The notes under the pieces were generated by a model, which saw only the letters and a list, made by a program, of their open reading frames with translations, ran no database searches and was not told where the DNA came from. Positions 1 to 6,412 of a DNA stretch of 13,608 bases are shown here, one piece after another. Each line of letters starts with the position of its first letter. Positions within the stretch are counted from its first letter, which is position 1. This DNA is from Chitinophaga pinensis (GTDB lineage Bacteria > Bacteroidota > Bacteroidia > Flavobacteriales_D > Crocinitomicaceae), in the NCBI GenBank assembly GCA_945897765.1, contig CAMDGP010000031.1:1-13608 (forward strand), given 5' to 3'. The translations under genes were made by a program, and so were the position numbers.

Positions 1-877
1 TGAAATTAATTATGAACTTCAAAGAAACATCGTTTATAAAGGAAAAGCCTCAATTAATGCTGGCTATTTTGAGTTTTCATTTGTAGTTCCAAAAGATATT
101 GCCCTAAATTTTGGCAACGGTAAAATAAGCTATTACGCTTATAATGATAACGACGATGCTTTTGGTTATGATACAACTTTTTTAATTGGTGGCATTGATC
201 CAAACGGAATTATTGACAATCAAGGCCCAACCTTAGAGGCATTTATGAATGATGAAAAGTTTGTAAACGGAAGTGTTACTGATTCTGAACCAGTGCTTTT
301 AATGAAAGCATTCGACGAAAATGGAATTAACACTGTTGGAAATGGGATTGGTCATGACATTTTAGCTGTTTTAGATGGTGATGTTGCAAATCCAATTAAT
401 CTTAATGATTTTTATGTTTCTGAATTAGATAATTTCCAAAGAGGTGAAATTAGGTATCAGCTTAAAAATTTAGAGAAAGGAAAACATAATTTAGAAATTA
501 AAGTTTGGGATGTAAATAATAATTCTTCCACTGTTATAATTGATTTTATCGTTCAAGAAAAGGAAGAACCTAAATTAGATCATGTTTATAATTACCCAAA
601 CCCTTTTACAACCAAAACATCCTTTATCTTTGAGCATAATCAAGCTTGTAATAGTTTAGAAACTCAAATTCAAATCTTCACAGTTTCTGGACGTTTAGTA
701 AAAACAATCAATACAATTGTTCCAACAACTGGTTTCCGAGCAGAAGGAATTGAATGGGATGGTAAAGATGACTACCAAGATCAATTAGCTAAGGGAGTTT
801 ATGTTTATCGTTTAAAAATTAAAAATTCTGATGGTTTGACTACTGAGAAAACAGAAAAGTTGGTTATTTTGCGCTGA
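1..877 (+). CDS. porU: PorU, T9SS C-terminal signal peptidase/sortase, 3' part only
   Basis: The frame is open from base 2, so about 291 C-terminal residues are visible and the gene continues off the left edge; the ATG at 245 is internal. PorU is the outer-membrane-associated gingipain-like protease of the type IX secretion system that removes the C-terminal sorting domain from cargo and attaches cargo to the cell surface. Seen here are a GKASINAGYFEFSFVVPKDI stretch followed by GNGKISYYAY, typical of the post-catalytic region of PorU, and a C-terminal sorting-type beta domain starting near YNYPNPF, containing IFTVSGRLVKTI and ending GVYVYRLKIK...KLVILR. The catalytic Cys/His domain lies outside the window. 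porV follows 60 bases downstream, the usual porU-porV neighbourhood of Flavobacteriia. The family call is strong because of motif and context together; a generic C25 peptidase with a sorting domain is the alternative. Confidence 0.93.
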   Translation, partial: EINYELQRNIVYKGKASINAGYFEFSFVVPKDIALNFGNGKISYYAYNDNDDAFGYDTTFLIGGIDPNGIIDNQGPTLEAFMNDEKFVNGSVTDSEPVLLMKAFDENGINTVGNGIGHDILAVLDGDVANPINLNDFYVSELDNFQRGEIRYQLKNLEKGKHNLEIKVWDVNNNSSTVIIDFIVQEKEEPKLDHVYNYPNPFTTKTSFIFEHNQACNSLETQIQIFTVSGRLVKTINTIVPTTGFRAEGIEWDGKDDYQDQLAKGVYVYRLKIKNSDGLTTEKTEKLVILR

Positions 878-918
878 TAAAACAATAAAACTTTCACTTT
901 TACGTATATTTACAAATC

Positions 919-926
919 TATATTTG
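919..926 (+). promoter_or_regulatory. Bacteroidota -7 promoter box upstream of porV
   Basis: TATATTTG matches the Bacteroidota sigma-A -7 consensus TAnnTTTG exactly and ends 11 bases before the porV ATG. No clear -33 TTTG is seen at the usual spacing; only a T-rich stretch near 895-902. If used, it would give porV its own transcript with a very short leader, separate from porU. Confidence 0.5.
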
Positions 927-937
927 AACAATTCTAA

Positions 938-2215
938 ATGAAAAATACTGGTCTATTTCTTTTTTTTACAATCATTTCGTTTATTTCATTTGCGCAACCA
1001 ACAGGTTCAGGTGTAACAGACAATGACTTACAGTTAAATACAATCACAACAGCTTTGCCCTTTATGTCGATAACTCCCGATTCAAGAGCAGGTGGGATGG
1101 GTGATGCAGGAACAGCTTTAAGTCCAAATTCTACCTCTGTTTATTGGAATACATCTTCTTTAAGTTTTTCTAAAGTTAAATCTGAAATTAGTTTGTCGTA
1201 TGTTCCTTGGTTAAGACAGTTAACAAATGACATTCATTTATCCTATTTATCAGGATATGTTCAATTGAATAAAATTCATACAATTGGTGGCTCTTTAAGA
1301 TATTTCAGCCTTGGAGAAATCACGTTTACAGATGCGTCAGGAAACGTTATCCGGGATGATAAACCTAGTGAATTTGAACTTACTGGTGCTTATGCTTTTA
1401 GATTGGCAGATAAGTTAAGTATCGGATTAAATGGGAAATTTGCATATTCAAATTTAACTGGTGGTTTAACTGTTGGTGGAGTGAATACAAAACCTGGTGT
1501 TGTTGGAGCTGCGGATTTATCGTTCACTTATTACAATGATGAAGCAAAAATTGGTAAGTTAGATGGAGTATATACGTTTGCTGCTACCTTCAATAACATC
1601 GGAAATAAAGTAGCTTATTCTGAATTATCAAAACGTGACTTTATTCCAATGAATATGAAAATTGGAAATTCATTTAAAGCAGAATTTGATAGATACAATC
1701 ACGTAACTTTTGCAGTTGATTTACAAAAATTGTTAGTTCCAACTCCGGGAATTACAAAATCAACTGTTGGTTATAATAGTTTACCTAACGATGCTTTCAT
1801 TGGTAGAACAAACGACGTAGGTGTAATTAGCGGAATGATTCAATCCTTTTACGATGCACCAGGAGCATTAGCAAAAGATGAAGATGGTAAATTTATTCAA
1901 AATACAGATGGTTCTTATGAAATCGTAAAAGGTTCAAGATTAAAAGAAGAGTTGGCTGAAATCAATATCGCAGCAGGAGTAGAGTGGTGGTATAATGATG
2001 TTTTTGCTGTGAGAACAGGGATTTTCTATGAAAACAAAAATAAAGGAGATCGCCAATTTTTAAATTTTGGAGCAAGTTTGAAGTATAATATGTTTGCTTT
2101 TGATTTCTCTTATTTAGCAGCTTTAACTCGACAAAGTCCGCTTGGGAATACATTGAGATTTACAATTCGCTTATACTTAGGTCAAGGTGGAGGTGCAGCA
2201 ACAGCTGGAGAATAA
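938..2215 (+). CDS. porV: PorV (LptO), type IX secretion outer-membrane protein
   Basis: PorV is a FadL-like outer-membrane beta-barrel of the type IX secretion system. It collects cargo by its C-terminal domain from the SprA translocon and delivers it to PorU. The 425-residue product has a Sec signal peptide (about residues 1-19, ending SFA before QP). The family signature follows at about 40-78: LPFMSITPDSRAGGMGDAG, then SPNSTSVYWNTSSLSF. The rest is alternating, aromatic-rich beta-strand sequence, as expected for a barrel. Length is close to other PorV proteins. The ATG at 938 is chosen because it starts the signal peptide and sits just after a -7 box. Its stop codon directly abuts the ispF start, so the two are probably co-transcribed and translationally coupled. 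The related PorP/SprF-like proteins are an alternative, but the PDSRAGGMGDAG signature and the adjacent porU favour PorV. Confidence 0.94.
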   Translation: MKNTGLFLFFTIISFISFAQPTGSGVTDNDLQLNTITTALPFMSITPDSRAGGMGDAGTALSPNSTSVYWNTSSLSFSKVKSEISLSYVPWLRQLTNDIHLSYLSGYVQLNKIHTIGGSLRYFSLGEITFTDASGNVIRDDKPSEFELTGAYAFRLADKLSIGLNGKFAYSNLTGGLTVGGVNTKPGVVGAADLSFTYYNDEAKIGKLDGVYTFAATFNNIGNKVAYSELSKRDFIPMNMKIGNSFKAEFDRYNHVTFAVDLQKLLVPTPGITKSTVGYNSLPNDAFIGRTNDVGVISGMIQSFYDAPGALAKDEDGKFIQNTDGSYEIVKGSRLKEELAEINIAAGVEWWYNDVFAVRTGIFYENKNKGDRQFLNFGASLKYNMFAFDFSYLAALTRQSPLGNTLRFTIRLYLGQGGGAATAGE

Positions 2216-2695
2216 ATGAATATTCGAATCGGATATGGTGTTGATGTACACCAATTAGCAGAAAATTATCCTTTATGGATTGGAGGATTGAAAATTGAAT
2301 CTGATTTAGGGGCAGTTGGTCATTCAGATGCAGATGTTCTTTTACACGCTATTTGTGATGCATTATTAGGAGCAGCTAATCTTCGTGATATCGGTTTTCA
2401 TTTCTCAGATACTGATCCCCAATTCAAAGGAATAGATTCAAAAATCTTACTTAAAGAAGTTTATAATAAAGTTAACGAAAAAGGTTATTCTGTTATAAAC
2501 ATAGATTCTACGGTCATTTTAGAAAAACCAAAATTGAATCCGCATATACCCGCTATGCAACGTGCTATTGCTGAAATTTTAAAGATAGAAGAAGATGCTG
2601 TTTCAATAAAAGCTACAACGCACGAAAAAGTTGATTCCTTCGGAGAAAGAAGAGCAATAAAAGCTTATGCAGCTTGCTTACTTGAAAAAAAGTAA
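2216..2695 (+). CDS. ispF: 2-C-methyl-D-erythritol 2,4-cyclodiphosphate synthase
   Basis: IspF converts 4-diphosphocytidyl-methylerythritol 2-phosphate to the 2,4-cyclodiphosphate with release of CMP in the non-mevalonate isoprenoid pathway; it is a cytoplasmic homotrimer. The 159 residues match the family length. Visible are GYGVDVH at the N-terminus and GHSDADVLLHA at 35-45, giving the expected metal ligands Asp10, His12 and His44, then DALLGAANLRDIG and the PHIP segment. The C-terminal active-site loop reads ATTHEKVDSFGERRAI, which keeps the Thr and Glu positions but differs from the commoner TTTEKLGFxGRxEG pattern. The ATG follows the porV stop without any gap, implying translational coupling. 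The rest of the pathway is not in the window. Confidence 0.97.
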   Translation: MNIRIGYGVDVHQLAENYPLWIGGLKIESDLGAVGHSDADVLLHAICDALLGAANLRDIGFHFSDTDPQFKGIDSKILLKEVYNKVNEKGYSVINIDSTVILEKPKLNPHIPAMQRAIAEILKIEEDAVSIKATTHEKVDSFGERRAIKAYAACLLEKK

Positions 2696-2714
2696 ATAAT
2701 TATCTATTTTTTAA

Positions 2715-2742
2715 AACTTTTCATTCTTAACTTTTCACTTCT
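2715..2742. repeat. Imperfect tandem repeat, period 14 (2 x 7)
   Basis: Two 14-base units lie side by side, AACTTTTCATTCTT (2715-2728) and AACTTTTCACTTCT (2729-2742). The first nine bases are identical. The heptamer AACTTTT recurs exactly at a 14-base interval. The block lies in the ispF-bioB gap. Confidence 0.6.
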
Positions 2743-2763
2743 TGCGCTTAGCCTGTAGAAGTG

Positions 2764-2798
2764 TTCATTTTACATTTTCAATTCTACATTTTCAATTT
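2764..2798. repeat. Heptad-phased tandem repeat upstream of bioB
   Basis: Five consecutive 7-mers read TTCATTT, TACATTT, TCAATTC, TACATTT and TCAATTT. The 14-base unit from 2771 is repeated at 2785 with a single final mismatch. The block starts exactly 49 bases (seven heptads) after the repeat at 2715 and ends 17 bases before the -7 box of bioB. Its role is unknown; it could tune promoter spacing or simply be slippage-prone AT-rich DNA. Confidence 0.65.
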
Positions 2799-2815
2799 AA
2801 TTACCTTTTCAGTCT

Positions 2816-2823
2816 TATATTTG
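2816..2823 (+). promoter_or_regulatory. Bacteroidota -7 promoter box upstream of bioB
   Basis: TATATTTG matches TAnnTTTG exactly and ends only 4 bases before the bioB ATG. Since transcription usually begins several bases after this box, the bioB message would be leaderless or nearly so if this start codon is right. No convincing -33 TTTG is seen at normal spacing. No inverted repeat resembling a biotin-repressor operator is recognisable. Confidence 0.55.
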
Positions 2824-2827
2824 CATT

Positions 2828-3937
2828 ATGAAAGTAAATCCAAACTATCAAACAAAAGCGCAACTTGTTGAATTATACAATAAGCCTTTATTAGAACTAG
2901 TGTTTGAAGCAGCAACAATTCATCGTCAATATCACAATCCGCGTGAGGTTCAAATGTCTTCGTTGTTAAGTATAAAAACAGGTGGTTGTGCTGAAGACTG
3001 TGGTTATTGTCCTCAAGCAGCTCGTTACCATACAGATGTTGAAGCTCAAAAATTAATGACGGTAGAATCAGTTATTGAGCAAGCAAAGAATGCAAAAGCG
3101 AATGGTTCATCGCGTTTGTGTATGGGTGCGGCTTGGAGAGAAGTGCGCGACAATAAAGATTTCGACAATGTGATTGAAATGGTTCAATCTGTTAATGACT
3201 TGGGAATGGAAGTTTGTTGTACCTTAGGTATGATGAACGAAGACCAAGCGAAACGATTGAAAAATGCAGGTTTATTTGCTTACAATCACAACTTGGATAC
3301 TTCACCTGAATTTTATGGAGATGTTATCTCAACAAGAGAATACGAAGACCGATTAAATACGATTGATAACGCTCGCAAAGCAGGAATTACCGTTTGTTCC
3401 GGTGGAATAATTGGAATGGGTGAAGCGGTAGAAGATAGAATGGGTTTGTTGTTTAGTTATATGCAAATGGAAACTCCGCCGGAATCTATTCCAATTAATG
3501 CTTTGGTAGCCGTTGAAGGAACTCCTTTAGAGGATCAAAAACCAATTGAACAATGGGAAATGATTCGAATGGTTGCTACAACCCGCATCGTTTTTCCTGA
3601 AACAGTTGTTCGTCTTTCAGCTGGTCGCACTAAAATGAATATGGAAGCACAAGCTTTATGTTTTATGGCAGGTGCAGGTTCTATTTTCGCAGGTGACAAA
3701 TTATTAACGACTCCAAATCCTGATTTCAACGAAGACAAAGAAATGTTTGAAATTCTTGGATTACTTCCAAAAGAACCTTTCAAAGATGCGGAACAGCCTG
3801 TAACAATTCCAGACGAAAAAATTGAAGCAAGAAAAGCAAAAGAAATTCAACGAGAAAAAGAAATTGAAGCTGCTAGACTTGAAGCGATTGAAAAAGGTTT
3901 TATTCCTCGAAAAGTTAGTTCTGTTGATTCATTGTAA
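2828..3937 (+). CDS. bioB: Biotin synthase (radical SAM)
   Basis: BioB inserts sulfur into dethiobiotin to make biotin, using S-adenosylmethionine, a [4Fe-4S] cluster and a sacrificial [2Fe-2S] cluster. The radical SAM CxxxCxxC motif is at Cys54, Cys58 and Cys61 (CAEDCGYC). The [2Fe-2S] ligands expected from E. coli BioB are present: Cys98 (SSRLCMGAAWR), Cys130 (EVCCTLG), Cys190 (TVCSGGIIGMGE) and Arg262 (VRLSAGR). YNHNLDTSPEFY is also conserved. The protein is 369 residues, with a charged, Lys/Glu-rich C-terminal tail of about 40 residues (from IPDEKIEARK) beyond the catalytic core. The ATG at 2828 gives a normal family N-terminus. bioF starts 2 bases after the stop, so the two form a biotin operon; bioA and bioD are not in the window. 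Confidence 0.98.
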   Translation: MKVNPNYQTKAQLVELYNKPLLELVFEAATIHRQYHNPREVQMSSLLSIKTGGCAEDCGYCPQAARYHTDVEAQKLMTVESVIEQAKNAKANGSSRLCMGAAWREVRDNKDFDNVIEMVQSVNDLGMEVCCTLGMMNEDQAKRLKNAGLFAYNHNLDTSPEFYGDVISTREYEDRLNTIDNARKAGITVCSGGIIGMGEAVEDRMGLLFSYMQMETPPESIPINALVAVEGTPLEDQKPIEQWEMIRMVATTRIVFPETVVRLSAGRTKMNMEAQALCFMAGAGSIFAGDKLLTTPNPDFNEDKEMFEILGLLPKEPFKDAEQPVTIPDEKIEARKAKEIQREKEIEAARLEAIEKGFIPRKVSSVDSL

Positions 3938-3939
3938 AA

Positions 3940-5022
3940 ATGGATGCAAAACTTCTTGATAAACTCAGTAAACGTAAAAAAGAAGGAACTTTTCGATCTT
4001 TAACTTTAGTTGATTCAACAATAGATTTTTTTTCAAACGATTATTTAGGATTTGCTCGCGATAATGTTATTGAAAAATTTGAAGGATATCTAAGCGGTGC
4101 AACAGGGTCTCGTTTACTTTCAGGAAATTCTTCTGAAGCAGATAATTGCGAAAGATTTTTAGCTAATCATTTTAATGTTGAGTCTTCATTGGTTTTTAAT
4201 TCTGGTTATTCAGCTAATTTATCGCTGTTAAGCACAATTCCGCAACGAGGTGACACTATTTTATATGATGAATTAGTACATGCAAGTATTCGTGATGGAA
4301 TTCGACTTTCTTTTGCAAATTCTGTAAGTTTCAAACACAACGATTTAACTGATTTAAATACTAAATTGAATGCATTAGATGGTGTTATTTATGTAGTTGT
4401 GGAGTCCTTGTATTCAATGAATGGAGATGTAAGTCCATTAAAAGAAATAGTTGAGATTTGTACGGATAATGCAGCTTTTTTAATTGTAGATGAGGCTCAT
4501 TCTGTTGGTGTTTTTGGAAAAAAAGGAGTTGGGCTTATTCAAGAATTAAACCTTGAATCCCTTGTTTTTGCTCGAGTTATTACTTTTGGAAAAGCTTATG
4601 GATTTCATGGTGCAGCAATTGTTGGTTCAAAAGATTTGGTGGAATTCTTAGTTAATTTTGCAAGGCCATTTATTTATACAACAGCTTTGCCTCCTCAAGA
4701 TTATAAAACAATAAATTACTTATTAAACAGTTCTTTGATAGCAACAAAGCAAGAGTCTTTACTAAAGACTATTACATATTTCAGAAAGGAACTGACTGAT
4801 GTTTCTCGATATCCTTCAGATTTAAGATCTCCAATACAAATTATTGAAACCAATACAATTAAAAGTACTATTGAACTTGCAGAGCGATTGAAAAAAAATG
4901 GAATTTTTACAAAGCCAATATTTTCTCCAACGGTTACTCAAGGTAAAGAATGCATACGTGTTTGTTTACATTCTTTCAATACAAAAGTGGAAATTGATTT
5001 TTTAAAGGAATTAATTAATTGA
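3940..5022 (+). CDS. bioF: 8-amino-7-oxononanoate synthase (BioF-type, PLP-dependent)
   Basis: This is an alpha-oxoamine synthase of the fold-type I PLP family. In biotin synthesis it would condense pimeloyl-ACP (or CoA) with L-alanine to 8-amino-7-oxononanoate. Seen are FFSNDYLGFA near residue 30, the GATGSRLLSGNS segment (about 53-64), VFNSGYSANL, His114 in the YDELVHAS motif, the PLP-binding DEAHSVG (Asp184, His187), and the Schiff-base lysine Lys218 in TFGKAYGFHGAA. It has 360 residues, slightly shorter than the E. coli enzyme. Placement 2 bases after bioB argues for the biotin role over the related glycine C-acetyltransferase (kbl) or serine palmitoyltransferase. The family assignment is certain; the exact acyl substrate is inferred from context. 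Confidence 0.92.
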   Translation: MDAKLLDKLSKRKKEGTFRSLTLVDSTIDFFSNDYLGFARDNVIEKFEGYLSGATGSRLLSGNSSEADNCERFLANHFNVESSLVFNSGYSANLSLLSTIPQRGDTILYDELVHASIRDGIRLSFANSVSFKHNDLTDLNTKLNALDGVIYVVVESLYSMNGDVSPLKEIVEICTDNAAFLIVDEAHSVGVFGKKGVGLIQELNLESLVFARVITFGKAYGFHGAAIVGSKDLVEFLVNFARPFIYTTALPPQDYKTINYLLNSSLIATKQESLLKTITYFRKELTDVSRYPSDLRSPIQIIETNTIKSTIELAERLKKNGIFTKPIFSPTVTQGKECIRVCLHSFNTKVEIDFLKELIN

Positions 5023-5096
5023 AAAGGTAATTGTTGCAAATTCCAATTCTAAACTATAATTCAATAATTTTGTTAATTGTATAACTAATATTTACC

Positions 5097-5483
5097 ATGT
5101 CAAAAAAGATTATTAATTCGATTCAAATTCAAGTCAAAACTCAGTTTCGAGATGATGTATCGAATATTGACACTAGTTCTTATTTATACAATTACCATAT
5201 TAGAATTCAAAATCAAGGAGAGAATCCGGTTCAACTTTTAAGACGCTATTGGAAGATAGAGCACTTAAATCATGGCTCTTCAATCGTTAGTGGTGATGGA
5301 GTAATTGGAGAACAACCGATATTAAAACAATTCGAAATACACGAATACATTTCTGGATGCCAAATCATTACACCTTATGGAAGGATGAGCGGTTTCTATA
5401 CTTTTCAAGATTTGGTTACTGGAGAACAATTTCCAGTTGAAATCCCCTCATTTCAGTTGATTTATCCAGCTATTTTGAACTGA
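5097..5483 (+). CDS. apaG: ApaG-domain protein
   Basis: This is a 128-residue single-domain protein of the ApaG (DUF525) family, an immunoglobulin-like beta-sandwich. Conserved features visible are YLYNYHIRIQNQG near residue 29, LLRRYWKI, SGDGVIGEQPIL at about 65-76, and the SGCQIITPYGRMSGFYTF stretch in the second half. The length is typical of stand-alone ApaG. The molecular role is poorly defined: in enterobacteria apaG lies next to ksgA/apaH and has been linked to Co/Mg resistance, but that neighbourhood is absent here. It begins 74 bases after bioF with no perfect promoter box (the nearest, around 5087-5094, is poor), so it may be read through from bioB-bioF. It converges on the minus-strand gene at 5492 with an 8-base gap. 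Confidence 0.9.
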   Translation: MSKKIINSIQIQVKTQFRDDVSNIDTSSYLYNYHIRIQNQGENPVQLLRRYWKIEHLNHGSSIVSGDGVIGEQPILKQFEIHEYISGCQIITPYGRMSGFYTFQDLVTGEQFPVEIPSFQLIYPAILN

Positions 5484-5491
5484 AATTTTTC

Positions 5492-6409
5492 TCAAAATCT
5501 ATAAGCAAGTGCAATTCTTAAGTTTCTAGCTAGATAAGCTTGATTGTAAAGGTTATCTGTTGAATCAAATGTTGGAAACCAATAGTTATTTGTAACCAAG
5601 TATCCATAAGACATTTCATATTGTAGGTAATCAGTAAACCAATACTGAAAACCAACTAGAAATCCTATGCGGTAAAACGTTTTGTTTTCAATATTTGTAT
5701 ATGAAATAGAGTAAGAATTATCATCAATTATTCTTCTAACGGACTTACCTAAACCGACTGAAAATGAAGGTGCTACGAACCAATTTAATTTATGAATGTT
5801 CTTTTTAAAGTAAAATATTGGCTCAACTCCTATATCAGCAATGAGCTCTCTAGAATATGCGTCATAAAAATTAGTTGGTGGATTGATTATAGTTCCGTTT
5901 AATGGTTTAATTCCAATTCTTATTGGAAATCTTAAAGCAAATTTCTCTGATAATTCAATTTGGAAATAACTATCTAAGTGTCGATTAGTCGAGTAAGTTC
6001 TACCGTAGTAATCAAAATCATTAACTAAAGCTGGGTTTGTTAACGACATAAAGTTAAATCCAACACTGTATTTGCTAGGTTCAAATTTTAAATATTTATG
6101 GTTTATTGCAAATTTTTTGACAGCATCATCAGAAGAATTATTTGTATTAAATGATGATTTTTTTATCCAAGAACTACTTAAATCATTAGTAGTGTATTTT
6201 TGCAAACTAGCAAAAGCAATTAACCTAACACCTTCTTTGTCTTGAAATTCTAGTGTTTTTCCTAAACTATCAATGCCTAATACTCTACCCAATTCAATTT
6301 CACCATTCTTTTTAATTAAGGTGTCTTGCGCTAAAATAGTTTTACTTGTTAAACCTAAAGTGATAAACAAAAGCAAAAGAAAATGATAATTATTTATGTT
6401 CTTTTTCAT
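5492..6409 (-). CDS. Predicted outer-membrane beta-barrel protein, unknown function
   Basis: I do not recognise a named family for this 305-residue protein. It has a clear signal peptide (Lys/Asn-rich start, LLLLFITLGL core, cleavage likely at LAQ before DTL). After it comes a short beta-rich module at about 30-70 (DTLIKKNGEIELGRVLGIDS), resembling the small 'kkdG-i-GkV' domains in many Bacteroidota exported proteins. Residues 110-305 are alternating hydrophobic/polar strands rich in Tyr, Phe and Trp, and the protein ends ARNLRIALAYRF with a terminal Phe, the hallmark of an outer-membrane barrel. The start codon lies 3 bases after the stop of the upstream gene at 6413, so it is the last gene of the three-gene minus-strand unit. 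It could be a pore, a surface receptor or an assembly partner of the 537-residue protein; the sequence does not decide. Confidence 0.72.
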   Translation of the reverse strand: MKKNINNYHFLLLLFITLGLTSKTILAQDTLIKKNGEIELGRVLGIDSLGKTLEFQDKEGVRLIAFASLQKYTTNDLSSSWIKKSSFNTNNSSDDAVKKFAINHKYLKFEPSKYSVGFNFMSLTNPALVNDFDYYGRTYSTNRHLDSYFQIELSEKFALRFPIRIGIKPLNGTIINPPTNFYDAYSRELIADIGVEPIFYFKKNIHKLNWFVAPSFSVGLGKSVRRIIDDNSYSISYTNIENKTFYRIGFLVGFQYWFTDYLQYEMSYGYLVTNNYWFPTFDSTDNLYNQAYLARNLRIALAYRF

Positions 6410-6412
6410 GTT

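Noticed and set aside
245..247. ATG at 245 as start of a separate small gene.
   Set aside because: The same frame is open to the left edge and the upstream translation carries PorU family sequence, so this is an internal methionine.
5087..5094. Possible -7 box before apaG.
   Set aside because: AATATTTA matches TAnnTTTG poorly and the TTTG upstream is at an unsuitable spacing.
5472..5498. Inverted repeat ATTTTGA / TCAAAAT across the convergent stop codons of apaG and the 5492 gene, a possible two-way terminator.
   Set aside because: Seven-base stem, almost all A/T, with a 13-base loop; in DNA this AT-rich such repeats are expected by chance.
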